DNA of 64,000 nt from Simmondsia chinensis (GCA_018398585.1 JAGTTD010000007.1:15182320-15246319); one strand, 5' to 3'; counted from the first letter of the stretch, positions 22,535 to 35,937 are shown. The notes: generated from the letters alone by a model not told the origin. Program-made: numbers and translations.

Positions 22535-23709
22535 ATGAGTTTTGAGAAACTGCAAGTTGAACAGTTTAACATTTTGTATGGCCTATAACAAAAAGGTTTC
22601 ACTAACTTGTGAGTTCATTGTTCCCAGTGATCCAGGGCATGATAGATCTTGCAAGGTTGCTCAAGTGGCTGGAGTTGCTGCATAATGTTCTTGTAAGACT
22701 TGATACCTTAGCCTTATGCATGGAATTAATCACAGTTTACTTTCATATAGTGGTCTCGGTTTTAGTAACACAGAAGATGTTATATGATGGGCTGTGAGAA
22801 TCGCACTAGGCTTTTAGAGAGCTCAAGGTCTTTTAAGCCCTATGTTTGCATAAATCTTGATGAATAGCCATACAATTGTTAAGTTTTATACCCCTTTGAG
22901 AGTTGTTTAACATGTAATTGTACTTATAACTATGTTCGAATAAATAAAATACAATATATACATACTAAGGTTGTCATTATATATCATTACACAATACTAA
23001 AGTGCAAAATGACTAGCTCAAAATTGGTTATGCGCTTAAATTCTTTATTTGAAACCATGGCCTTATGAGCCCTTTTGGTATGGTAAAATAGGAAAATGCG
23101 TTAACACTTTTTGACGTGATTTTGCAGCAACTACTTCGCCTGTACCTATTCAAAATCCTTACATGCGGCTTCTTAGTTACTCTTCTCTCCATTCTGAAAA
23201 AATTGTCACATTATAAAGTAATGTTAATAAATTCTTTACATAAATTTTCTTCTAACATTTCCTAAGTTTCCTTATAAAGATGTTGTAAAGCCTTTTAAAT
23301 TAATGATTATTTTGAGCAAATGTTTTCTATTTTTGGCAGTTTACACTCATTTTAGAGCAAATAGAACAGACCAAGTATGTTCAACTAACATTGAAAAAGA
23401 AAGTAGCTATGTCCAGTTGTCACATTTACAAGAATATAATAAATTAGAGTGGATGTAGAAACTCTTTTTAGTTACAGTACACGGTGAAATTAGAAGCTGC
23501 ATTGAGTTCATGTGCAGTTCATCGAGCAACTGAGACAATGAGCTTTGGCATTCTGGTAGATTTGAAGGGTCCCAAAAGATGTATTAGTTGTAGTTTATAT
23601 TTTGATGTTTTCTTATTGTCACTTGTTTAGACTTTTTTTTCCTTGAACACTCACTTGTTTAGACTTTGATCCCTGCATCATCTTGCATTTGGAGGTTGTA
23701 CGTCAATTA
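22535..23709. other. intergenic, two exon-like scraps
   Basis: No gene is supported. Two stretches look more exon-like than their surroundings: 22625-22690 after 'ttgttcccag', and 23473-23580 after 'ttagttacag', the latter open on the plus strand for about 50 codons. Neither matches a family I know, and no partner exons were found. They may be decayed exons or alternative 3' sequence of NADK2. Confidence 0.3.
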
Positions 23710-23714
23710 TATAT

Positions 23715-24110
23715 TGATGCGGTGCAGAAAGGAAGAAAATTGGGAACGGAAGGTTCAATGACCTTCTTTTAAATTTTTATTGCTAAAACAATTAAGAAAA
23801 TAAAGGGAAAAGGTTCTATTATTGATTCTCACAATCCGAGAATAAGAAAGAAAAACCAAAATAAATCTATAAAATTGAATGAATTAAAACCCTGGTCTTC
23901 CTTTTCTTTAAATAGAGAAGATAATTCACCTAGAATAAAAGACTAAAATTAAAAGATAAAAATAATAAAACCAACTAATCAATATTGAACTCTCCTATTT
24001 CATGTTAAAATTTTCCCGGATCAAGTCTTTGCTGCACATCCCTCCAACCTGCCAAGATACTCAACTCGCCAAGCTCAGCCCACAATTCAGACTAAGGCAC
24101 GGCTGCATCA
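23715..24110 (-). repeat. 3' LTR of gypsy B
   Basis: Begins TGATGCGGTGCAG and ends GGCTGCATCA, the same inverted ends (TGATGC...GCATCA) as the LTRs of element A read on the opposite strand. A and B are therefore members of one family in opposite orientation. Shares 'accttcttttaaatttttat' and 'cacctagaataaaagac' with 57020-57340. Confidence 0.8.
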
Positions 24111-24371
24111 TCCACACCAGCTTGGGGAGAATTCGTCATCGAATTTGCCAATGGTTCATGCGGATCATTCTCTAAGCTTGCCCATATGTGGACTGCATGT
24201 CCTCCCTGGCTTGTTCGAATTTGCCAAGTCACAGGTTGCCTCATTCTCGTCAATGTTACTATTTACTAAGTGATTTTAGGTGAACTAGGCTTGATATAGC
24301 ATCTAGTCCCATCCCTTGTCGTTCTATGGAATAAGATATCAAAGAAGGTTCCATAATGATTTACTCGTCAC

Positions 24372-24975
24372 TTATGTTTGACCATTCTTTTGTGGGTGAT
24401 ATGCAGTGCTTAAGGCGAGAGTGGTACTTGCCATCTTCCACAACGGCTTCCAGGAATGGCGCACAAAGAGTAGATCCCTATCTGACACAAAGTTGGCGGG
24501 TATGCCATGTTTATACCCCTCATATAATCCTTCTCGTGTCTTGAAATCAATCTTCCACTCACCTTCTGACAAATTGTGACTCTGGTGGTATCCGTTCTTT
24601 AAACCCAACTTGATAGACACCATCGAATTCTGCAATTGGCATGGAAAGTTATCCAATGTCGGGATGGGTAATTGATATCGTATCGTGATCTTACTAATGG
24701 TCCCGCTGTCAAGACATATCCTCCAAGACCCATCCTTTGTTGGTGTCAAGATAGCTGATCCGCTCTTCAGGCTCTCTCGAATGAAAATCGTGGCGAGTAG
24801 CTTCCAAACTTGGCGCCTAAGATCCTCGTGCTTCATAAGGCTTACTTGGTAATACGCCCCTTTTGTTAAGACAACCCCTGGCACCTGATCTACCAAGTGT
24901 TGAATGCCTCTTGATGGTGGTAAAGAACTCAGCAAACTCTCTAGGCATACTTCTTTCGACAAATTTTCCACCTCT
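24372..24975 (-). pseudogene. gypsy B pol remnant (RT fused to integrase by deletion)
   Basis: The minus strand reads the pre-RT segment 'LPPSRGIQHLVDQVPG', then RT motifs ('RICLDSGTISKITIRY', 'KIDFKTREGLYE'), and then jumps directly to the integrase segment 'FVSDRDLLF' and 'STAYHPQKNGQT'. RT palm with the catalytic YxDD, RNase H and the first half of integrase are absent, an internal deletion of well over 1 kb. The 5' side continues beyond insertion A at 48357, with the reading frame unbroken across the insertion point. Confidence 0.8.
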
Positions 24976-25458
24976 TGATGTAGCCCCGCCTTCTTACTTG
25001 GCGGGTAGCTTGGAGGGTGACCCTTGGCAAGTTGCACGATATGGTGAGAAGGGAGGCGTGACGCGGTATGGGGCTCGGAGGATTTAGAGTTTCACATTAA
25101 TTAGGAAAGCTTAGATTAAACTAGTTAATTTTATTATTTATGCCTATATTTTAGTCTTTATTTTTAGGATGGTCACACAGATTGCTAAATTAAGCACGCG
25201 AATAGCTAGTATCCACCATTGATCTTAGATTAGGAGTTTGAGTTTAGTTAGGAAAACTCATCTATTTAAGGAAGAGGAAGCCCAGGGTTTTATTCATTCA
25301 GTTTAGATTATTTTCAACACTTTTAGTAGTTCTTTCTCGGGTTGTGAGAATTAATAGTAGATTACTTTCCTTTGTTGACTTAATTGTTTTAGCAATAAGA
25401 AACTAAAGAAAAGCTGTGAACCTTCCGTTCCCCTAAATTTCTTTATCGCGTTGCATCA
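24976..25458 (+). repeat. 5' LTR of gypsy A
   Basis: 483-bp LTR. It contains 'acttggcgggtagcttgg' near the left end, 'ctatttaaggaagaggaagcc' near 25262 (the likely promoter/TATA-like region) and ends TTGCATCA two bases before the primer-binding site. Confidence 0.9.
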
Positions 25459-25479
25459 ATTGGTAGTAGAGCTTAAAAT

Positions 25480-26540
25480 GGTTTCTATGATGGCCGTGGA
25501 CGACATAGGTACGCCGCCGTCGGAGACGTTTACGAGCGTGATTTTCAACGAAAGACTAAGAGGAGATTCGAGGAGATATAAGAGAAATTTTGGCAAATTG
25601 AGCTGTGTTTGGTTCAATTGGGGGCGAATCATAACCAAACACTGGTAGCTCAGCATCAAAACCCACCGATAGGTGGTGGAGAGGGAGAAATGGACAAGAG
25701 TTCCACAATCCGTTTCCGGAGGTTGAAGACCATGGGTGGAACGTGAGACTTGGCCGATTACCGGAGCTTCTGATTACGTAGATGATCAAAGGTGGGAGTT
25801 CGGGCTTTGGAATGAAATTCAGAAGTTTGATGGTGGAGGATGCCCAGAGGAGTTCTGGGATTAGCTTTGCTGCGATGGGGGAAGTGCTTGAGTTTAAGGA
25901 GGTCCTGGAGCATAAGCAAGCGCCATTGGTTGCTACCCGGATGATGGGTTAAGCCGTTGCCTGGTGGTAGCAGCTAAAGCATACTCGACTTAGGCAGGGT
26001 AAGTCGAAGATCGAGATGTGGGAAAAGATGAAGAAGTACATGTGGAGCGCCTTCCTTCCCCCCAGTCACGCCAAGGTGATGTATCAACGTTTGTAGAGTT
26101 TGCTTTAGGGTTCTCGGACCATGAGGAGTACATTGTAGAATTCTACTCTCTAGTTGTCGGGAACAATTTGGCGGAATTGAAGGAGCAATTGGCGGATAGA
26201 TATGTTGGCGGATTGAAGGAATCAATACAGGAGGTGTTGAACATGTTCGGCATCGTTTCGGTCTCGAAGGCAAGTCAGAAAGCTATGAACGTCGAGAAGC
26301 AATGGCAGCAACGGTAGGCCAATGTTAGGCTGGCAGAACTTGGGGCACCCAGAATAGTGGCTGTAACCACGCATGAGTACCTTCTAACGCATGCGTGTAG
26401 ATGAAACCAGTAGTCGCCAACGCTGGTAAATTGGTTAATCAAGACTTGGCAGGTAGCTCAAGAACCTGTTGTTTCAAGTGTGGAGAGATGGGACATCGTG
26501 CTTCTGAGTGTCGGAAGAGTGACAGATCGGGCAAGGTTTG
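25480..26540 (+). pseudogene. gypsy A gag remnant with zinc knuckle
   Basis: Follows the primer-binding site. Fragments in several frames include 'LKESIQEVLNMF' (26018-26317 frame), which matches 'LKESIWDVLNLF' in gag of element B. A CCHC zinc knuckle CFKCGEMGHRASEC lies near 26472-26513. The ORF is broken by several stops and frameshifts. Gag would form the virus-like particle and the knuckle would bind element RNA. Confidence 0.75.
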
Positions 26541-26559
26541 TTCATCGAGGGGCTCCATA

Positions 26560-27592
26560 TTGAAGATGGTGTGGTGATTGAGGAGGAGGTGCAAGATGAG
26601 CTGGCGCTAGTAGAGGTGGATGCCGTTGTAGGTGACGAGGGCCACCTACTTATGATTAGGCGAGTCTGCTTCGCGCCTAAAGAAGCAGATGAAGACAGTT
26701 GGCTATAGAATAATATCTTTCAGATATCCTGTACCATTGGCGGAAGAATATACTGCCTGATGGTTGATTCGGGAAGCTGCGAGAATATTATTTCTTAGGA
26801 GGCTGTCCAGCAGTTGGGGTTGAAGATGGAAGCGCACCTGAACCCCTACAAGCTATCTTGGCTCAAAAAAGGAAACCAGGTAACTGTCTTGAAACGTTGT
26901 CTGGTCAATTTCTCGATTGGGTTGAAATATTGGAATGGAGTATGGTGTGATGTCGTCACCATTTAGGAGCGTCCATGGTTGTTTGATAGAGATGCCATGC
27001 ATGGCGGGCAGAAGAATATATATAGTTTTCTCATTGAGGGAACAAAAATTATCTTGTTGCCTAAAAAAGGAGGCGGCACCACAAGCATTAGTAGCTGAGA
27101 ACCTGAACTGACAAGGCTGGGCTATGTTAGCCAAGGAGGTTGGTGAGAATAGAGTTGTGTTCGTGTTAATCGGGGAGGAGAGTAAGGTGGAATATGGGGA
27201 GACACCGAGTGAAGTTAAAGACCTATTAAAGAAGGTCGCTGACGTATTTCCGGAGGAGTTACCAAAAAATTTGCCGCCTTAAAGGGACATCCAACACTGG
27301 ATTGATCTAATGCTGGGAGCTGCCTTACCGAATAGGCCGCATTACCTGATGAGTCCTGCAAAGCATGAGGAGTTGAGGCGCCAAGTGAAGGAATTACTCA
27401 CCAGAGGCTTTATCCGAGAGAGTTTGAGTCCTTGCGCTGTTACCGCTCTGTTGACGCTAAAGAAGGAGGGTAGTTGGCGGATGTGCATAGATTGCATAGA
27501 AATCAACAAGATCATGATACGTTACCGATTGGATGACTTACTTGATCAGCTACAGAATTCGAAGGTATTCAGCAAGTTGGACCTGAAGAGCG
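26560..27592 (+). pseudogene. gypsy A pol remnant, first half (protease, RT start)
   Basis: The aspartic protease motif 'VDSGSCENI' lies near 26763-26789, after 'GDEGHLLMIRRVCFAPK'. RT begins around 27310 with '[16 protein letters not shown]', '[12 protein letters not shown]', 'GSWRMCIDC' and 'VFSKLDLKS', where the frame is cut by insertion E at 27592. The next residues, GYH, are found at 45635. Confidence 0.85.
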
Positions 27593-29435
27593 CGTTGGGA
27601 TTTATTTCAAAAATATTCCCTAAATTAATCAAAACTAATACAGCAGAACCATTTAAAATTCCTAATTTTAAACCTACAAACCTCTACTCCAATATATTCG
27701 CAATAATAGAATGGGAATAACTAGCATAATAAATACTGTAAATAAATAGAAAAGTGAAAAGTAAAAGACAAAGAAAAGAAAGAAAAATACCTGAATGTAG
27801 ATCATAATGTTGCTCCCAGAAATCACTGAGACCGCAAGACCTTGTATGCGATCTTCTCTGAACACCCGGAGTGTGGGCTTTTAAAAAAATTGAGCTGAAG
27901 AGAAAATTTCAAAGGAAAAATTTTCTTTTTTTAATTTTTTGAAAGTCAATACTCTCAGACAACTAGTTAAATTATTATTTATGGATAAACCTTAACTCCA
28001 AGACCTTTATTTATAATAGGCTATTGGATTTAAAAAAAAAAAAAAAAAGTGAAAAATCGATGTGGGATGCAAAATTTCAAAACAAAACGACGTCGTTTAA
28101 GCAAGAAAAAGTCCAGCTATGCACCACGTGGCACATTCCCATTGGCCCGCCCCTAAAGGCGTGGATGGGTGTGTAGGAAGGCCTAGCTGCAACATGTGGC
28201 CCATCCTTAGCGGCGTGGATTGGCCCCCTTTGCCAGTCACGGCGCGACGCGAGTTAGCCACGGATTGCCAACGTTTTTCATGCTTTTTTCCCCCCGCATG
28301 TATAGATTCATCTTATGAGTTTTATTTTAGCAAAATAAATTTATTCGTCTAATGTCTGTTTAGTATAATTATTCATCTTATGAATTCTTTTAATATTTTG
28401 CTAATGGTATAAATTTAGAAGCTTGCATGGGGACTTCAGGGACAAGTTAAGTCCTACTCCAAATGGGTTAAAACTAATTATCATCTATTGATTGTTTAAT
28501 TACCATTTAATAGGACTTAATTATACTAAATAAGTCCTACTGCACTCTAGAATAAAACTTATTTATTCTATAATTACCAAATAGACTATTTTGATAACAA
28601 CCACCCCTCTATTAGACATCCATGAGAAAAATAATTATAACTACTATCATTATTTTCTCACAGCCTTTCCATTAGTTCCTGACTTGTCCTTCTTTGAATA
28701 AGTCATTTATGCATGAACAAATTTATAGTATAAATTTTAAATGTCAAACACTTGGAACACTTTGGCTAAAATTTTCGAATTAATTCAAACACTTGCGAAT
28801 CAACTAAGGGGACATATGTATCTCGTAAGAGACTATAGATTCCATATTGAACACTTGATCCCTACCACACTTCATGCCGTTACCCAATGTACGTAAAACT
28901 TTGGTCACATCGAAAGACCTAACTTTTAGTACACCAAGATAACTAACACTCCATGCCAGGTCCAGAATACCCTCAGGATTTAGAGTCACCGTTCAAACAA
29001 TACATTATGAATAACTCATTTCCGGTAGTAGTCTAGCTACAAGTAATTCACTTGGTCCAATTCAGTGTATCAATCTCATTGCAAACACCAATACACAATT
29101 TTGGATCACTATCTACATGACCTAGACAAGTCATCTAAAGTGTCACACTATATCCTTAGCAGACAAGTAGTCCAAACTAATCACCAATCACGAATCTTCA
29201 AATAACATGACATTCCATTTGTTTTAAGTCTATCTAGGGCATAATCCCATTATCTACTAAAAGACACTGACATGTTATTCGAGGACTACACCCATTTTAT
29301 TGATGTTACTTAAAAGAAAATCACATGCATAATGAACTCACTGATATAATTATCATGAAAATAAAAATAACTAAATTTTATTCTCCTACATAAATATTTA
29401 AAAAAGTTGGATTTTCAGGACACTAATCCTAACAA
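27593..29435 (-). repeat. 3' LTR of copia E
   Basis: 1,843 bp; begins CGTTGGGA where the partner LTR begins TGTTGGGA, and ends CCTAACA. Contains 'cacccggagtgtgggctt' near 27861 and 'aacgacgtcgttt' near 28086. Related to the remnant at 4111-6011. Confidence 0.85.
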
Positions 29436-29994
29436 ATTTCCCCTGGTCCTAAATCCAATTAACCATACACCGCATCCCCATAGACACAAAAGTCTTCTAA
29501 GTGAAAGTCTTTGTGAAAGGATCTGCAAGGTTATTGCTTGTATCAATCTTCAATATCGCTATCTCACCCTTCTCCATGAAGTCTCTAATGAGGTGGTACT
29601 TCCTTTCAATATCCTTGGAAGTCTTGTGTCTTCTAGGTTCTTTAGAGTTAGTCACAACACCAGAGTTCTCACAAAAGACTGTGATAGGTGTAAGACCATC
29701 TCTAACAACCTCAAGATCCTTTGGGAACTTTCTAAGTCAACAAGCCTCTTTTGCAGCTTCTAAAGCTGTAACATATTCGGCCTCCATGTTTGAGTCAACA
29801 ATGCAAGACTATTTGACACTTCTCCAACTGATGGCCCCACCTCCAAGGGTAAAAACATATCCAGACGTCGAACATTTGGTATCCCTATCCAACTGAAAGT
29901 TTAAATCAGTATAGCCCACTAGAACTAGCTCGTCAATATGAAAGATTTGCATATAATTTCTAGTCCTTCTCAAGTACTTGAGAACATGCTTCAC

Positions 29995-30059
29995 TAGAGG
30001 TAGCCATGAGCCAAGCTGGGCCTGGCCCAATTTTTGACTGGGCCCGGGCCTAGATGCGC

Positions 30060-30099
<40 letters not shown>

Positions 30100-30398
30100 A
30101 AGATATATATAATTAAATATTTTTGTTTATCCTAGTATATCACAGAAAGGTTAGAGCTCATATGGGGAGGGCTTGGCCTAACATGTGAGAGGTATGGGGT
30201 TCGAACCCTCCCTCGTGTATTTTTTGCGTTAATGTTTTTGTGGCATAGAGCATTTTTCGTATTAGAACTTATTAAAAAAAAATATAATTGTAACAATATA
30301 AATACAAAATAAATCATAAAATAATTTAAAATGTCCAAACAATCCGACCAAATTGCCATAAAATGAGCTGGGAGGCCCAGGCCCACTGGCCACCTCAA
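29995..30398. mobile_element. 404-bp hAT-type MITE inside copia E
   Basis: 8-bp target repeat TGCTTCAC at 29987-29994 and 30399-30406. Ends are TAGAGGTAGCC... and ...GGCCACCTCAA, imperfect inverted repeats; inner arms 'gctgggcctggccca' and 'tgggaggcccaggccca' extend them. It has no transposase. A 32-base C run (30062-30093) and a tRNA-like segment lie inside. Precise removal re-joins the RNase H coding of E. Confidence 0.88.
30150..30250 (+). mobile_element. tRNA-like segment, possible SINE head, inside the MITE
   Basis: Contains 'ggttagagctcatatgggg' followed about 45 bases later by 'ggggttcgaaccctcc', a perfect B-box core GGTTCGAACCC with a flanking TpsiC-like stem. This is the layout of a tRNA-derived polymerase III promoter. 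The acceptor stem and a complete cloverleaf are not evident, so it is not a functional tRNA gene. Its own target repeats were not found. Confidence 0.45.
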
Positions 30399-31551
30399 TG
30401 CTTCACTGCTGCCTAGTGCAATGAACCTGAGTTAGATTGATATCTACTCACCATCCCAATAGCATAGCAGATATGTAGTCTCGTACACAACATCGCATAC
30501 ATGAGGCTTCCCATAGCCAAAGCATATGGTACGTTCCTCATTTGCTCTTCCTCTTGAGGTGTCTTAGGACACTGCTCTAAAGAAAGAGGGACTCCATGCC
30601 TGAAAGGTAAGAACCCTTTCTTCGAGTTCGCCATGTGATACCTTGACAATATTTTGTCAATATAAACGGCCTAAGATAAACCTAACATCCTACTCTTATG
30701 ATCACACAAAAAGCTTAATCCTAGGAATATAGCTAGCTTCTCCTAGGTCCTTCATATTGAACTGACTTGACAACAAAATCTTTACATCTGATAAGATGCC
30801 TACATCATTCCCAATGAGTAGTATATCATCCACATATAATACTAAGAAAGTCACTACTTTCTTATGATTTTGCTTGTACACACATGGTTCATCAATCAAT
30901 TGCTCAAACTCATACGACTTGATTGCTTCATTGAATCTAATATTCCATGAACATGTGCTTGTTTCAGCCCGTAAATGGACTTCTTTAGTTACCATATGCA
31001 CCTGATTTTTGCCAATGAAACTGTCCGGTTGCACTATATGTCTTCATCAAGACGACCATTCAAAAGGCCATTTTGACATCCATTTACCAAATCCCATAGT
31101 CATAATGAGCAACAATGGGCAAGAGTATCATAATGGACTTTAGTATGGTTACTGGTGAGATGGTTTTATCATAATCAATACCTTCTTTATAGGTAAAACC
31201 CCTTAGCAACCAGTCTTGCCTTAAAGGTCTCTACCTTCCCCTCCCCTCCTCTCTTCCTCTTGTGGACCCACTTACAACCAATGGGCTTAATGCTTTTCGG
31301 CGCCTCTACAAGTTCCCATACCTGATTACAATACATGGGTTCTATCTCAGATTTCTTTGCAAAGGCCCACTGGTTAGCATCTTTGTCTTTAAGTGCCTCA
31401 GTGGAGTTAAGAGGATTAGACTTAATATCATAGTCAACCATTAAGGCCCTAGCCATGAATTTGTCAGGTGCCCTGATAGTCCTCCCACTATGCCTAGGCT
31501 CTCGTATACTCGGAGCATTCTCAATTCTATCTGTAGGTGTATCTAATCCAT

Positions 31552-33840
31552 CTACGTGTCCCGAGATGTCTCTAGCTGTTTCAAAATAGTGTCAACATCT
31601 CTCAATTCCTCTAACATTATGCGGCTTTTACTTTTGTAGTCTATTTCAAAACCCTCCTCCAGAAATTTGGCATTTGCACTTACAAACACTTTTTGTTCTG
31701 AAGGACTGCAGAAAAGACCAGCCCTCGTTCCTCTGGGGTAACCTACAAACAAACACACCTCCATCCTTGATTCCAACTTATCAGGATTCTTTTTTAACAC
31801 GTGTTGGACGCCCCAAAATTCGAAGGTATCCTAAACTATGCTTTCACCCAATCCATAATTCCATAGGTGTTTTAGGAACTGACTTTGATGGAACTAAGTT
31901 AAGGAGATATGCCGCTGTTTCCAAGGCATAACCCCAAAAAGGGATTGGTAAAGTAGCATGACTCATTATGGGTCTTACCATCTCCAATAGTGTCCTATGT
32001 CTCCTTTCTACAGTTAGGAAATCTAGAAACTCTCCTAAAAGGTATTCCCCACCTCGATTCGATCGAAGTCTCTTGACATGTTGACCTAACTGTTTTTCAA
32101 CTTCAGCCTTGAACGCTCTGAACTTTACAAAGAGTTAGACTTATGTCTCATTAGGTATACATATCCATATATAGAGTAATCATCTGTGAAAGTGATGAAA
32201 TACTCGTATCCGCCTCTTGCTTGAACATTCATTGGTGCACATACATTTGTGTGAATCGACTCAAGCAAGTCACCAACCCTGTTGCTGTTACTCTTAAAGA
32301 AAGTCTTGATCATCTTTCCTTCTATGCAGGATTAGCAGACTGGTGAAGACTTTAAGCCCAAAGATTCTATCAGTCCATCTTTTACTAGTATTTGGATCCT
32401 ATTCAAATTAATGTGACCTACGCAGTGGTGCCATGTGTAGACGTTATCCTTTTCAGAGTGTTTCCTCTTACGTGGTAGGACAAGTGAGCTGGTGTTAGAT
32501 TCATATGAATAATCAAATGAGTTTGATGAGGAAATATCATAAACAAACCATCCACGCAAGTACCTTTACAAATAAACAATTTATTTCGACTAATGATAAA
32601 TTCTGAACCAAAACTAACTGAATATCCATTATTGACAAAACATGACACATAAATCAAATTCCTACGTAATGTAGGTTTAAATAGACAGTCTTTCAAAACC
32701 AAAACTCTACTACTAAAAACAAAGCTAATATCTCCCACTCCTAAGACCGAAACACTTGTACCATCTCCAATTATTAGGTACATTTCTCCATCAAGCAGCC
32801 TTCTGGTTAGCTTGAGTTCCTGCATTATATTACAGACATGGTCAGTTGAACCTGAGTTCACACACCAGGAACCTGGTGTATTTTCAACTACACATGACTC
32901 AATCAAGTGAGATATCATAATACCTTCACTAGATGGTTTGCTAGTCTTGGCAGGAAAGGTAGCTAAGTACTTAGTGCAGTTCCTCTTCCAGTGTCCCATT
33001 TTTCCAAAAAAGAAACACTTTCCCTTCGCATTTTTCTTGTTAGGATTAGCTGCTACACTAGCAACCTTGCCATTTTTCTCCTTAACAGTTGAACCCTTAG
33101 CTTGCTTACTCTCACTCGTCCTCAATGCGTGGGTTAAGTGGACACTCCCTTTGGCCCGCATCATGCCCTCTACGACGTGCAGCTCCTTCATTAGCTCAGG
33201 TGACGAATAATCCTTATTATTCATTGTATAGTTCAGTCTAAACTGAGTCAATGAGCTGGACAAAGAAGTGAGGATGATATCCTGCAGAGATTGACTATCA
33301 ATCTTAGCTCCAAGGATTTCCAGTTCAGAAAAAACACGCCATCAATTTCATAACGTGTTCCTGAACTAGTGTGCCTTTCGACATCCTCATGTTAAGCAAC
33401 TTCCTTATTAGTTCTTGCCTTGCTGCTCTATCCCAAGCTCCGAACATTTCTTTTAAATGTTTCAACATTTCAGCTGCAGTTTGCAACTCAAGCATCTGAC
33501 GCTTGAGAACGTTTGACACAGGTATTGGAGGACGAGTCTCAATAAGAAAGAATTTGTGTCTTTCATGAATTAGTACAATATCCAAATTCATTTTTCAAGT
33601 AAAATAATTCGGTTAAGTGAGTGCGTTATCTTTAAGGATCGAATGAAGAGCATCGACCATTGCCATTATAACTCTGTAAATGCAAAATTTATGTACCCTA
33701 TTATGAGTCATGCAAAATGTTGTGATATCCATTCTTTTAAATTTAGCAAACAAATGCGTTAGGTATTCACAGAAATGTACTATAATGAATGCAATGATGA
33801 CCCAAATATACCTCTCCTTACTTCTCGATAGCGGGGCCAT
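31552..33840 (-). pseudogene. copia E gag, protease and integrase remnant
   Basis: Gag at 33591-33325 ('ELQTAAEMLKHLKEMF'). The next frame (33263-32418) has a zinc knuckle CFFFGKMGHWKRNC, in which the second Cys is Phe, and a protease motif WCVNSGSTDHVC, in which the catalytic Asp is Asn. Integrase parts follow at 32559-32332 ('HHCVGHINLNRI') and 32313-32125 ('GGYEYFITFTDDYS'), then 31800-31552 ('MEVCLFVGYP'). Two key residues lost plus frameshifts mean no activity. Confidence 0.85.
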
Positions 33841-35937
33841 ATGAAACTAGTTTGGGTGAGAACTATTCTCAATTAATATGCTTTCTTATAACTCTTACTA
33901 AATATGATTAACTCCCCACTCTTTCCTTAATCTCTAGCATAACACAATAGAGTTCCTCGGGGAGGCTAATGTATCATTCTGGTCAAGTGTATACCATTAT
34001 CTAAACCTCCATGCAAATCCATGAAATACTCCATGGTAGCATGGCCGCACTCGTTTCTCTGTACTTTAGTCTATCTTTTCAGAAGTCTAACCTTGTATTC
34101 CGTAAACCAACACCCTCCTCAGGGAGTAATGCCGATCTACTATACTATCAGATTGGTAATGGAGACCGTGAGGACTCAACCATTGAACCTCGCTCCCACT
34201 TGGATTCTATGAATTAGTGGTTTTTTTAATTTAAAATGCATTTAGAGACTGATTATATAATCTTCATTAGAATCATATTCTAAATAATTTTTTAAATTAA
34301 TGACATGTCAGCGCTGACTTTAGCATCAAAATAATAAAATTTTTTAATTTCTATTTTAATTAATGACACGTCAGCACTGAGGAGCATGTTAGTCACTGAC
34401 GTAAGCGTCAGAAATATTTATTTATTTTTTGATTCTAATCTCATTAAGTCAATTATTTTATTTTATCTAACATCCATTCTTATCGGACATGTAAAATCAA
34501 TTCATATATATCTAAAATGCAATTTTTGAAAATCAAAATTTCAGATTTGAATTAACCTCTTAATTCAATTGCAATTTCAAACAATTTAAAACCAAATCAA
34601 TAAGTATAATCGTTATTAAGCACCTTTTAATAACTCTTTCTAGTTTCCTTTTCTTTTAATAAAATTTCTATTTTATTCATTCGCAGATCTATTTATTTTA
34701 AAATGCTTATTATTTTTCACATGTATACTATGAATGTAATTAGAGGCTGGCTCTAATACCATTTGTTGGGACCTATTTGAAAAATATTCCCTAAATTAAA
34801 CAGAACTAACGCAGCAGAATGATTTAAAATTCTAATTTTAAACTTACAGTCCTGTACTAATAGCATGAAAATAACTAACATAAAAAAATATTGTAAATAA
34901 ATAGAAAAGCAAAATGTAAAAGAAAAAGAAAGGAAAGAAAAATACTTAAATGTAGACCGCAGTGTAATTCCAAGAAATCATCGAGATTGCAAGACCTTCT
35001 ATACCATCTCCTTTGAACACCTAGAGTGTGGGCTCTGAAAAATAATGAACTGAAGAGAAAAAATTTCAAAGGAAAATTTTCCTCTTTTAATTCTTAGAAA
35101 GTCAATACTCTCAGAAAATTATTTTATTTTTTTTAATGGCTAATCTTAATTCTAAGACCCCTATTTATAATAGGATATTGGATAAAAAACAATACGTGAA
35201 AAATCGATGTGGGAAGCAAAATTTCAAAACAAAACGACATTGTTTAAGTAGGGAAAAGTCCTGCGCTTAGCCACGTGGTACGTGTGTCATGCGCTGATTG
35301 GCCCATCCTTAGAGGCATGGATCACCCCCTATGCCAATCATGTCGTGGCATGTGTCGTGTCATGATTGGTTGAGCACGTTAGTCACGGATTACCACTATT
35401 TTTCACTCTTTTTTTTATTTTCCACATGTATAAATTCATCTTATAAATTTTATTTTAGCAAAATAAATTTATTCATATAATGAATATTGTTTAGCATAAT
35501 TAAATTTATTCATGTTATGAATTATTTTAACATTTTTCTGATGGTATAAAGTTAGAGGCTTGCACAGGGGCCTTAGGGACGATTTAATTCTAGCTCCAAA
35601 TGAGTCAAAACTATTTATCATCTCATGGTAATATTTGATTACCATTTTGCAGGATTTAATTCCACTAAATAAGTTATACTGCACTCTAGAGTTAAACTTA
35701 TTTAATCGATAGTTTCCAAATAGACTATTTTGATAATAAGAACTCTTCTATGAGACATCCACGTGAAAAATAATTATAACAACTATTAATATTTTTCTTA
35801 CAGCTATTTCATTTGTTTTCAACTCGCCCTTCTTGGAATAATTCATTTATATATGAACAAATTCATAGTAAAAATTCTAAATGTCAAATATTTGGAACGC
35901 TTTGGCCAAAGTTTCTGAATTAATTCAAATAATTTTT

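Larger units (their letters stand above)
29448..31456 (-). pseudogene. copia E RT and RNase H remnant
   Basis: Reading on the minus strand, 31456-31187 carries the RT start ('WELVEAPKSIKPIGCKWVHK'), 31034-30702 the catalytic block 'LVLYVDDILLIG', 30649-30413 the connection region, and 29990-29800 RNase H ('VGYTDLNFQLDRDTKC', 'TSGYVFTLGGGAISW'). A hAT MITE (29995-30398) sits between 'GSLH' and 'VKHVLKYL', which are adjacent in related proteins. Stops and frame changes show it is inactive. Confidence 0.85.

Noticed and set aside
23473..23620. terminal exon of a second host gene
   Set aside because: Open for about 50 codons after an acceptor-like AG, but no protein similarity and no upstream exons were found.
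30150..30250. functional tRNA gene
   Set aside because: The B box is good, but no complete acceptor stem or anticodon arm can be folded by eye.
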